64,000 nt of DNA, from contig NZ_CAMPJO010000016.1 in NCBI RefSeq assembly GCF_946886895.1, positions 1-64,000 of the forward strand, written 5' to 3'. This document shows, piece by piece, positions 1 to 7,210 of the stretch. Origin of the DNA: an uncultured Marinobacter sp. (GTDB lineage: Bacteria > Pseudomonadota > Gammaproteobacteria > Pseudomonadales > Oleiphilaceae). The notes beneath the pieces were generated by a model, which saw nothing but the letters and a program-made list of their open reading frames with translations, searched no databases and was not told where the DNA came from. The position numbers were made by a program, and so were the translations under genes. How positions within the stretch are numbered: position 1 is the stretch's first letter; the number at the start of each line of letters is the position of its first letter.

Positions 1-2
1 CA

Positions 3-465
<463 letters not shown>

Positions 466-572
466 GGATTGGCTGGCATCCCTTCAGTCCAAGTTGATTC
501 GACATATGAAACGATAAATGCATCGGATTTTGTTGATAGTTCACCTGCTTGAACTGGTTTTCAACTTGTTTA

Positions 573-595
573 GAACCAGACCGGTCTAATGGTTC
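573..595. promoter_or_regulatory. TetR-type palindromic operator candidate
   Basis: The core AGACCGGTCT (578-587) is a perfect 10-bp palindrome, and outer arms GAACCA (573-578) and TGGTTC (590-595) are also inverted copies. The form resembles operators of TetR/AcrR-family repressors. It lies about 110 bp upstream of the exported-protein gene ending at 85. No TetR gene is adjacent within the window. Confidence 0.35.
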
Positions 596-882
596 AACGA
601 TTCTGGGCAGGTCAGCAGTTTGATTAAATGCTTGGGACCGGTTAGAGAGTGAACAATAGTTGGCGAATCTCTAACAAGTGATTATGGTTTTGCGCTCCGA
701 CTGAACGTTCGCTTTGCGACCAGACTGCACATTGGAGATCACATCTGCGCGTTGCTCGACGGGCCATGAATCATTTACTGCACTGCGTGTAAGAGAAAAA
801 GGCGAATCTCGGTGATATTTGCAGGGAACCTCACAGTTACAGGGCTACAGGCCAATCCAGCAAAAACTCATGAACTAAAATG

Positions 883-916
883 AACACCGCACCTGGTTTA
901 ACTTATGCGCGGTGTT
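883..916. repeat. Inverted repeat, possible terminator or site
   Basis: AACACCGC (883-890) pairs perfectly with GCGGTGTT (909-916) across an 18-nt loop. No T-run follows, so it is a weak terminator candidate. The loop contains TTATGCGC (903-910), an octamer also found at the integrase end of the island. Confidence 0.3.
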
Positions 917-1134
917 GTTGTTCATAGAACCAGCAAGCCTCCAATAAATGCAGCTTACACAATGGCCTACCGGGTCGGCGCCTTGATCTGGTACGCAAGT
1001 TACTTCATAAAATGTGAAATTCTTGCTTTTCATGAACTTATTTGCCCGGCTGAGCGCTGTTTGCTGTTGTCTGCAAGTAAAAAACGAACATTCGTCGCTC
1101 CTCAAATACGTAGCCTTTCTGCACTCGCTGATGA

Positions 1135-1164
1135 TTGGTGAAAAATTCGTCAGCATGGTATACA
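1135..1164 (+). promoter_or_regulatory. Possible sigma-70 promoter of the abiE pair
   Basis: TTGGTG (1135-1140) and TATACA (1159-1164) are separated by 18 bp. They lie about 50 bp upstream of the AbiEi start codon in AT-rich sequence. This is pattern matching only. Confidence 0.35.
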
Positions 1165-1216
1165 ATCTGTTTAGTGAATTGGCTCGTTATTCGAGTATTT
1201 TTAGAGAGTTAAGCTG

Positions 1217-1834
1217 ATGACCATTAGCGAAAAAATTGCGGAGTACGTAAAGAGACAGCCTTACGGGGGCGTTTTTACGCATAAGCAGCTAGTGAAGCGC
1301 TTCGGAGGCCATGGTCCCCTCATTTCTCAGAGCCTGAAGAAATTGAAGGAGGCGGAGCTTATTGCACCCCTCGAACGAGGCCTGTGGCAACGGCCCAAGC
1401 CAACCCGGTTCGGGCCTGCCTTTGCTACTCCGGAGAAGATTGTTTCTGTTCTCGCAAAGGAACGGAAAGCTTTTGTCGTGCCTTCAGGCGCCAAGACCCT
1501 AAATGAATTCGGGGCATCGACCCAAATGCCAATGAAGCCTGTATTTATCTCGACGAAACGTATCCAGCCGATCAAGCTGGGAAAGGCCCAGATAGAGTTC
1601 AAATACAGCCAGGCCTTTGAACACGCGGTGAAACATCTGAGTGGACTGTCAAAGGATGAAAAGGAAACGGCCGCACGCTTGTGGGTAGCACTTGAGTATG
1701 CCGGCAAGGAGCATGCAGAGCGGGAGGGAAATGTGTTCAAGAAGGTTTATCTCTCGCTGTCAGAGAAGGGTCAAAAAAAACTGATCTCAGCGCTTGAGGG
1801 CAAGCTGAAGTGGGCGCAACCGATTCTGGAGTAA
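1217..1834 (+). CDS. abiEi: AbiEi-family type IV antitoxin (DUF6088-like)
   Basis: 205 residues. Residues 1-70 form a winged helix-turn-helix of the type seen in AbiEi and related antitoxins, with GGVFTHKQLVKRFG and a KLKEAELIAPLERGLW wing. Residues 75-200 form the C-terminal antitoxin domain. Family knowledge: AbiEi antagonises the AbiEii nucleotidyltransferase and represses its own promoter through the winged helix. It sits 4 bp upstream of a gene with the AbiEii signature, in the expected antitoxin-first order. An AGAGAG stretch about 10 nt before the ATG may serve as ribosome site. Confidence 0.85.
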   Translation: MTISEKIAEYVKRQPYGGVFTHKQLVKRFGGHGPLISQSLKKLKEAELIAPLERGLWQRPKPTRFGPAFATPEKIVSVLAKERKAFVVPSGAKTLNEFGASTQMPMKPVFISTKRIQPIKLGKAQIEFKYSQAFEHAVKHLSGLSKDEKETAARLWVALEYAGKEHAEREGNVFKKVYLSLSEKGQKKLISALEGKLKWAQPILE

Positions 1835-1838
1835 GCCA

Positions 1839-2885
1839 ATGGATAAACCGTACCTGTTTACACTGGCCGAGGCCGAGAAGAAGGACCTGTTCGCGGCGGG
1901 TGCATCGAGAACGGGATTGCCCAGCTATGTATTGGAGAAAGACTATTATGTGACTCTGGTCTTGAAGCTTTTGTTCGAGAAACTTAAGCCAAAACATACC
2001 GGCAAGAGTTCCACCCCGTTCATGTTCAAAGGTGGTACTACGCTCAGCAAGGTATTTCACTGCATCGATCGCATGTCTGAAGACATCGACCTTTCGCTCG
2101 ACATGAAGTTCCTTGGGCACCCCGAGCCTGAGGGTGGGGAAAAGAACACTCCTCGAAAAAAGAGAGTCGAGAAGCTCAATTCGGCGGCTGCCGATACCGT
2201 ATCCAACGTTTTGGCTCCCTTCTTGGTTGATGAACTGAGGCAAATCCACTCGGAGTTCACTGTCAAAGTGGCGCCAAACGGTCTGGACATCGAGATTTTC
2301 TACCCTCAGCTTTTCCAGGCGCCAGTTGGCGGATACATAAGGCCGAGGGTGCTGCTTGAATGTGGCGGGAAAGCCGGGCTGGAGCCGTCCGATACCCACA
2401 CGGTAACTCCAATGGTGCTGGAAGGTCTGAGAGTTCAGCACGATGACAGTTGCATCGTCGATGTGTTGGGATGTGATCGCACGTTCTTTGAAAAACTCAC
2501 CGCCCTTCATGAAATCAATCACCGGGGAGTGGCAGGTCTGGGTGAACGTCAGTCGCGGCATATCTATGACGTTATCGCGATTCACGAGCAAAACCCCGGC
2601 TTCATTGATAACCAGGAATTGCTAGCCAAGGTCGTGGACCACAAACAGAAATACTTCAAACGAGCGGCGGCAAAATGGGATGAAGCGGTGCCAGGCTCCA
2701 TCAAGATTGTCCCCGAAGGAGAGATCGCCGATGCGCTGGAAGCGGATTGGGAGAAAATGGGTGTTATGTTTCCCGGTGATCTCCCATGGTCATTTGCTGA
2801 CATGATGCAGAAGCTCAAGGAAATTAGCGATCAAATAAACGGGCCGAAGACTCTGGGAGAAAATATCGAGTCGAAATCGACCTAG
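1839..2885 (+). CDS. abiEii: AbiEii/AbiGii-type nucleotidyltransferase toxin
   Basis: 348 residues, a usual length for this family. The DNA-polymerase-beta-like nucleotidyltransferase signature is present: FKGGTTLSK at residues 63-71, then SEDIDLSL at 80-87, with EKDYYV upstream at 33-38. AbiEii toxins are GTP-dependent or NTP transferases that stop growth, and relatives such as MenT modify tRNA. As part of AbiE they give abortive infection against phage. All signature residues are intact, so the toxin is probably active. It is coupled to the antitoxin gene 4 bp upstream. Confidence 0.88.
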   Translation: MDKPYLFTLAEAEKKDLFAAGASRTGLPSYVLEKDYYVTLVLKLLFEKLKPKHTGKSSTPFMFKGGTTLSKVFHCIDRMSEDIDLSLDMKFLGHPEPEGGEKNTPRKKRVEKLNSAAADTVSNVLAPFLVDELRQIHSEFTVKVAPNGLDIEIFYPQLFQAPVGGYIRPRVLLECGGKAGLEPSDTHTVTPMVLEGLRVQHDDSCIVDVLGCDRTFFEKLTALHEINHRGVAGLGERQSRHIYDVIAIHEQNPGFIDNQELLAKVVDHKQKYFKRAAAKWDEAVPGSIKIVPEGEIADALEADWEKMGVMFPGDLPWSFADMMQKLKEISDQINGPKTLGENIESKST

Positions 2886-2970
2886 GGGACGCTGACTGCA
2901 GCAGTTTGATGAATTCGGTCACCTCTGGGTTGCTAAGATCGCCCTTTTAAACGAGGTGTCTAACTGCCAT

Positions 2971-3543
2971 TTATTTTGGTCTTCTGAAGCGGCTCGTCCG
3001 CTTGCGGGCGCCGGTGACGTTTATTCTCATCGTGATCAGTTGTTCGCTGGCCGAGTAGAGCTTACTCGCATCGCTCATGGACATCTTGTTACGTACAATC
3101 TGAAGGGCTGCTTCCTCCGAAACTAGCAGAGCAGGTCCGAGCCAGTTTGCCTCTTCCTCCATGGACCTTACTTCAGCATTGAAGTTGCGCTCCCCATCGC
3201 CTGTAAATGGCGGAGTAGGGGGGTGTAACAAAATTGCGTGGCTCAACTCGTGGGCAATGTTGGCGGCTTGCCGGTAGGGATGATGAGCATCGTTATGAAC
3301 GATCAATCGTTTCCTGCCCTCGAAAACGGAGACTGCCGAGAAGTTATCTTGAGCACCGTTGGACAAAACGGAAACTGCCTGCGGATCGCTAGCAGAGAAT
3401 TCACTCAATGGAAGAATTGGGATTTCCAACAAACTTGCCAATTCCCACGGGCAGAGTGGCTCGTGGGGTTGCCTCCCGAGCTCTTCTCGCATCTCTTTGG
3501 CGTACTTATTGGCTTCACTTTTAAATCCACGCCTTAATGCCAT
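2971..3543 (-). CDS. ImmA/IrrE-family metallopeptidase
   Basis: 190 residues. The zinc site HELSH is at residues 98-102, and the EEEANWLGPALL segment near 129-140 should supply the third ligand. This is the layout of ImmA/IrrE peptidases (COG2856). Family knowledge: these proteases cleave a partner XRE repressor, often after DNA damage (ImmA in ICEBs1, IrrE with DdrO, CapP with CapH). The gene lies 16 bp downstream of an XRE gene in the same direction, so the pair is very probably a repressor and its cognate protease. It is followed by a gene-free gap before the convergent abiEii. Inference: it controls the divergent ubiquitin-like operon. Confidence 0.88.
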   Translation of the reverse strand: MALRRGFKSEANKYAKEMREELGRQPHEPLCPWELASLLEIPILPLSEFSASDPQAVSVLSNGAQDNFSAVSVFEGRKRLIVHNDAHHPYRQAANIAHELSHAILLHPPTPPFTGDGERNFNAEVRSMEEEANWLGPALLVSEEAALQIVRNKMSMSDASKLYSASEQLITMRINVTGARKRTSRFRRPK

Positions 3544-3559
3544 GAACTACGGTTCCATG

Positions 3560-3955
3560 TTAATGATTTCTCAAGTTTTCGTGAGCTGTCCGAACAATCG
3601 CCTCTATTGCAACTTTAGCATCCGAAGATAGGGTTGGGTCAGCTCTGAACAGAGCAGCAACGTCCTCTATTGAGTTCTCTGCGGGCTTTGAATCATGTGT
3701 ATCCCGCTGAATAAAATTGTCCACTTTCAACTGAGACCATGCTGCCAGTGCCGCCAACGTGTCCACGTCAGGCCGCTTTCCTTGTGCCATACGAGTGAGA
3801 GTGGAAGCACTAACACCAGCCTCTTCCGCCACCTTCCTCCAAGTTATCTTCTTGTTATTACGGGTTTTATCTAAGGCTTCAAAAAATGCGTCAGCATCAA
3901 ATTGACCTTTGGGCATAATTTTTTCCAGTTTTAGAGTTGCAACATTATTCGACAT
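3560..3955 (-). CDS. XRE-family helix-turn-helix repressor
   Basis: 131 residues. The HTH lies at about residues 37-62 (ITWRKVAEEAGVSASTLTRMAQG), followed by a helical linker and a short C-terminal domain that could carry the cleavage site. It is the first gene of a leftward pair with the ImmA-like peptidase. Its ATG (3955) faces the ubiquitin-like operon (ATG 4046), with TTTCAT/ATGAAA and TGAAA/TTTCA sites between them. I infer autoregulation and repression of the divergent operon. A stand-alone phage-type regulator is the alternative. Confidence 0.85.
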   Translation of the reverse strand: MSNNVATLKLEKIMPKGQFDADAFFEALDKTRNNKKITWRKVAEEAGVSASTLTRMAQGKRPDVDTLAALAAWSQLKVDNFIQRDTHDSKPAENSIEDVAALFRADPTLSSDAKVAIEAIVRTAHENLRNH

Positions 3956-3956
3956 G

Positions 3957-4009
3957 TGAAATTATTGTTTTGCGAGTTTCAGTCTAGCAACTAATTTTCA
4001 TAGATGAAA
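3957..4009. promoter_or_regulatory. Divergent operator region between XRE and ubiquitin-like operon
   Basis: TTTCAT (3996-4001), a 2-bp AG spacer and ATGAAA (4004-4009) form a perfect 14-bp palindrome. A second pair of half sites, TGAAA (3957-3961) and TTTCA (3977-3981), lies next to the XRE start codon. The shared TGAAA/TTTCA half site suggests two bound dimers that could cover both divergent promoters. The likely binder is the XRE protein; this is inference from position. Confidence 0.5.
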
Positions 4010-4045
4010 TAGAAAATCCAAGATCGTAATAGAGGAATTCTGATC

Positions 4046-4297
4046 ATGAACCCAGACAAAAAGTTGGTCACTATCGTTGTCGAAGCAACTCCTCACGAGT
4101 GGCCCAAAGGTGAGATTTCGTACGACGAGGTGGTGGCACTAGAAGTGCCCGGTCACAGCCCTGAATCTCAAACCACCTATTCAGTGATGTATGAGCGGGG
4201 CCTGGGCAATAAGCCTGCTGGCTCGCTGTATCCTGGCGCGTCTGTAAAAGTGAAAGAAGGTATGGTGTTCCATGTTTCAGAAACTGGTCAATCTTAA
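4046..4297 (+). CDS. Single-domain bacterial ubiquitin-like protein (multiubiquitin family)
   Basis: 83 residues that match the Multi_ubiq-type domain: an N-terminal VTIVVEATPHEW strand, ISYDEVVALE helix start, TTYSVMYERG, then LYPGASVKVKEGMVFHV near the end. Family knowledge: these beta-grasp proteins are encoded beside E1-like enzymes and are thought to be activated and conjugated or otherwise transferred. Many relatives carry two or more tandem domains; this one has one. The C-terminus is ETGQS, not a diglycine, so direct activation would need trimming or another chemistry. AGAGGA lies about 9 nt before the ATG. Its 3' end overlaps the E1 gene by 26 nt. Confidence 0.8.
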   Translation: MNPDKKLVTIVVEATPHEWPKGEISYDEVVALEVPGHSPESQTTYSVMYERGLGNKPAGSLYPGASVKVKEGMVFHVSETGQS

Positions 4298-5477
4298 TAG
4301 TGATTTGAAGCAGTTGGTCGATAAAGGTTACGCGCTATCAGTCGACACCACTAACCACCTAATCGTGCATGATATTCCTTACTTGGACAGCACGGGACAG
4401 TTGAGGATAGGCGCGATTGTGTGCAAGTTGAAATTTCTTGACAAATTTCGCTTCGAACAAAACGACCACCAAATCTATTTTGCCGGAGATACGCCGTATG
4501 CTGCGGACGGAAACCCGGTTCGAGGGCTGGGAGGGGGAGCCTGCACAATTAATCTCAGCCCAACATTTAACGACGTCGTCGTCCAGCGGTCCTTCTCGGT
4601 AAAGCCCAAAGGGGCTGGAAAATACAAGGACCATTTTCATAAGTTGGAAACGTATGTTGGAATGATCTCTGGCCCAGCAATCAATAAGCACAACGCCAAC
4701 CCCTACACTTTTCGCTTACGAGAAGAGGTTTTGGAAGATCCCGTATTCAAATTTCGAGATACGCTTACTAGTCGTTCTGATCTAGGGGATCTTTCAGAGA
4801 GGCTCTCGAACGAAGTGGTTGCAATAATAGGCCTGGGTGGAACAGGTGCCTATCTATTGGACTTCCTATCCAAAACCCCGGTAAAAGAAATTATAGGATT
4901 CGATAACGATTACTTTCACGTGCACAACACGTATCGCTCTCCTGGACGTCTAGATGAAGAAGAGTTAGGCCTTCCAAAAGCTAAGGTTTACGAGCGCCGG
5001 TACCAAAATTTCCGCCACGGTCTATCCCTAAAAAACCAATGTCTCGATGAGGAGTCAAGCCATTTGCTCGAAAATGTCACCTTTGCCTTCGTATGCGTCG
5101 ACAATGGTGATTCGCGTAAAGAAATTTTTGATATCTTGATTCGAATGAGGATACCGTTCATCGACACTGGGTTGGGAGTTAAGCGAAGCTCAGCTGGCGA
5201 TCTCAGTGGAATGCTCAGGGCAACGTACTTTTCTACCGAAGACGCTAGTAAGGTAAGGGAGAAGAAGTGCGCAAATGAATCTGAGGATCCCAATAATCTT
5301 TACAAATCAAACATCCAGATTAGTGAGCTAAACGCTTTAAACGCTTGTATGGCGGTACTGCAATACAAGCAAATCAAAGGGTTTTATGAGGGAGAAAACC
5401 GCACTTTTGATACTCGTTTCAATGTGAGTTCGTTCTTGATGGTGAGGGAAAATGCATTCAATGAAAATGAAGATTGA
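4272..5477 (+). CDS. DUF6791-ThiF fusion, E1-like adenylyltransferase
   Basis: 401 residues. Residues 1-175 look like the DUF6791 domain (HQIYFAGDTPY, then FSVKPKGAGKYKDHFHKLETY). Residues 180-370 are a ThiF/E1 Rossmann domain: GLGGTG at 187-192, the acidic loop GFDNDYFHVHNTYR at 209-222 with the Asp, Asn and Arg used for ATP, CVDNGDSR at 275-282 and IDTGLG at 297-302. C333 or C359 could be the thioester cysteine. The expected reaction is ATP-dependent adenylation of the ubiquitin-like tail. The gene overlaps both neighbours, so the three products are probably made together. No separate E2 or JAB peptidase gene is present. Confidence 0.82.
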   Translation: MFQKLVNLNSDLKQLVDKGYALSVDTTNHLIVHDIPYLDSTGQLRIGAIVCKLKFLDKFRFEQNDHQIYFAGDTPYAADGNPVRGLGGGACTINLSPTFNDVVVQRSFSVKPKGAGKYKDHFHKLETYVGMISGPAINKHNANPYTFRLREEVLEDPVFKFRDTLTSRSDLGDLSERLSNEVVAIIGLGGTGAYLLDFLSKTPVKEIIGFDNDYFHVHNTYRSPGRLDEEELGLPKAKVYERRYQNFRHGLSLKNQCLDEESSHLLENVTFAFVCVDNGDSRKEIFDILIRMRIPFIDTGLGVKRSSAGDLSGMLRATYFSTEDASKVREKKCANESEDPNNLYKSNIQISELNALNACMAVLQYKQIKGFYEGENRTFDTRFNVSSFLMVRENAFNENED

Positions 5478-5862
5478 ATATGTGCATTACATGCCCAAAG
5501 TCCTACAGAATGGAGTGTTATACGTATCGCAGGAGTTCAACACGGCAGCGCATCTGTGCGCGTGCGGATGCGGTGAGAAGGTAAGAACGCCTTTAACTCC
5601 CACTGAATGGCAGCTTACTAATACTGAGAAAGGGCCATCTCTGAAACCTTCAATCGGTAATTGGCAGCTACGCTGTAAGTCCCATTACTGGATAGCCAAT
5701 GGCAACATTATCTGGGCCAGAGAGTGGACTCGCGCCGAGATTGAGGAGGGTCGAAAGTCTGAACAGTTAAGGAGAAGAAGCTACTTTGACAGAGGCATCA
5801 ATGATACACCTGTAACAGTCGTGCAAAAACTCTGGCAGTGGCTTAAACGTTGGTTCGGCTGA
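5452..5862 (+). CDS. DUF6527-family probable zinc-binding protein
   Basis: 136 residues. A CACGCG cluster at residues 36-41 (Cys36, Cys38, Cys40) and a CKSHYW segment (Cys75, His78) give a plausible zinc site, with PSIGNW at 67-71 between them. These are the marks of DUF6527, commonly seen beside multiubiquitin and DUF6791-ThiF genes. The C-terminus is basic and ends in an amphipathic LWQWLKRWFG helix that might touch membrane. Function is unknown. Treble-clef zinc domains are known in prokaryotic ubiquitin-like operons, so an E3-like or adaptor role is possible but unproven. It overlaps the E1 gene by 26 nt; ATGs at 5452, 5461 and 5467 are all possible starts. Confidence 0.78.
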   Translation: MHSMKMKIEYVHYMPKVLQNGVLYVSQEFNTAAHLCACGCGEKVRTPLTPTEWQLTNTEKGPSLKPSIGNWQLRCKSHYWIANGNIIWAREWTRAEIEEGRKSEQLRRRSYFDRGINDTPVTVVQKLWQWLKRWFG

Positions 5863-6113
5863 ATTAGTCGTGCGATATGACCGTCATCTGGTTGCCGTTG
5901 GCATTCACTTACTCCAGGGCCAACTGGTGAATGTGGCGATTTTGCGCGCGCTGCGAGGGTGATTGCGCCCGACATCTGCAGGTTTACGTTCATCGTTGAG
6001 ACGATGTTGCTCGACCGCTATTTGGTTGCTTTTTAACAGGATTGCGAAACATAGGTACCGCTGCCACGTGCGGTGTGTTTAGCTATGAGGATATTTCGCC
6101 CGGAGGATGATTC

Positions 6114-6395
6114 ATGCCACCGAGAGACACCAAACTGTCATTAAAATTGTCCCCCGATAACGAGCAACTCCTTCGACGCGCCTCTACATTGGCAGGGATT
6201 GCTTCGTTGTCCGATTTTGTCCTGCAAGCTGCGGTGGAGAGAGCCTCGCGAATTCTGGAGTCTGCCGAAACCATCACCCTGGACAGTGAATCTTTCGACG
6301 CGTTCATTGCCGATTGTGAACAGCCGGGGCCCCCGAACAGCGCCTTGAAGAGAGCGATTGAGCGCCGGAGAACCGAAAAAGCTAAATCGACGTGA
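6114..6395 (+). CDS. DUF1778/TacA-like antitoxin without its toxin
   Basis: 93 residues. Residues 1-50 form a ribbon-helix-helix (TKLSLKLSPDNEQLLRRAS, then SLSDFVLQAAVERA), followed by a tail with LDSESFDAFIADCE, as in TacA antitoxins. These normally precede a GNAT acetyltransferase toxin (TacT) that blocks aminoacyl-tRNA. Here the next gene is convergent and encodes a metalloprotease; no acetyltransferase follows. GGAGG stands 7 nt before the ATG, so the gene should be translated. It may be a leftover or an anti-toxin against a toxin elsewhere. Confidence 0.8.
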   Translation: MPPRDTKLSLKLSPDNEQLLRRASTLAGIASLSDFVLQAAVERASRILESAETITLDSESFDAFIADCEQPGPPNSALKRAIERRRTEKAKST

Positions 6396-6430
6396 GCCGC
6401 CAAGACCGTGACGTAACGGCAGAAAATGAC

Positions 6431-7210
6431 TTAGCCTCCTGATCCCCGAAGGATCACTTCAGCCTGACCATCCAGCCGCTCCTTAACCGAACGCCAATCC
6501 GGCATAAACCGGTCCAGCAGGTTGTAGAACCGGGGGCTGTGATTGTGCTCAACCAGATGGCACAGCTCGTGGAGCAAAACGTAATCAATAGCCCGGGTCG
6601 GCGCTTTGACCAGATGCGGGTTCAGCAGAACGGCGCCGCTGGCCGCACAACTTCCCCATTGTGTCTGCATTGCTACCATGCGCCACTCAGGCGGCGTTTT
6701 AAGCCAGGGTAGGGCGTCTACCAAAAGATCTAACCTGCGCTGAAACACATCCGAGGCCCGATCCCGATACCATTGCTGGACGGCCGCCTGTGCACGTTCT
6801 GGGATGAGATCCTTGCCTCGCACTCGCAACTGTCCACCGATGAGTTTGCAGGTTACTTTGCGTTGCTCAGGGTCCTGGATCGTTTTGAGCACGTAACGGC
6901 GCCCTAGATACAGCACGCTTTCTCCACTGACCCATTGCCGCGGCAGCACGTCACGATGGCGCTGCTCGATGTCGTCCAGGTGCTTCAGAACCCAGCGGGC
7001 CCGGCGCTGAACCGCAGCTTTGATTTCGGAAAGGGAAGAGTCCTCCGGGGCATCCACCTGAACTGTCCCATTCGGATGAACGTGCACCCGTATGGATCGA
7101 CGCTGATGACCTGGTACGTGGCAGAGGTGGTAGAGAAACTCCCGGTCGCCATAGCGAGCCCGGTGCTCCGTTGGCTGCTCGTGTTGGACTGGCTCGACAG
7201 TCGTCGTCAC
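6431..7210 (-). CDS. YgjP-like (DUF45) zinc metallopeptidase
   Basis: 259 residues. The C-terminal half holds WGSCAASG (185-192) and the zinc motif HELCH at 214-218 with His224 (HNHSP), the pattern of the YgjP/SprT-like family. The start is a GTG overlapping the hsdR stop as GTGA, so it is translationally coupled and is the last gene of the restriction operon. YgjP-type peptidases are often found behind hsdR. Their role there is not established; turnover of HsdR to prevent self-cutting is an attractive inference. Confidence 0.85.
   Translation of the reverse strand: MTTTVEPVQHEQPTEHRARYGDREFLYHLCHVPGHQRRSIRVHVHPNGTVQVDAPEDSSLSEIKAAVQRRARWVLKHLDDIEQRHRDVLPRQWVSGESVLYLGRRYVLKTIQDPEQRKVTCKLIGGQLRVRGKDLIPERAQAAVQQWYRDRASDVFQRRLDLLVDALPWLKTPPEWRMVAMQTQWGSCAASGAVLLNPHLVKAPTRAIDYVLLHELCHLVEHNHSPRFYNLLDRFMPDWRSVKERLDGQAEVILRGSGG

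Larger units (their letters stand above)
466..1216. other. Gene-free 750-bp stretch left of the defence genes
   Basis: No frame here reads like a conserved protein. The short frames on both strands at 875-1217 overlap each other and have poor composition. The stretch holds a TetR-type palindrome (573-595), an inverted repeat (883-916) and a possible promoter (1135-1164). The left end of the mobile island may lie in it, but I cannot fix that from sequence alone. Confidence 0.5.

Noticed and set aside
903..910. TTATGCGC as a proven left attachment site
   Set aside because: An 8-bp match to the right end can arise by chance in this much sequence; it is noted only as a hint.
875..1217. Several overlapping short frames on both strands left of abiEi
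   Set aside because: They overlap each other, lack ribosome sites and have no conserved look.
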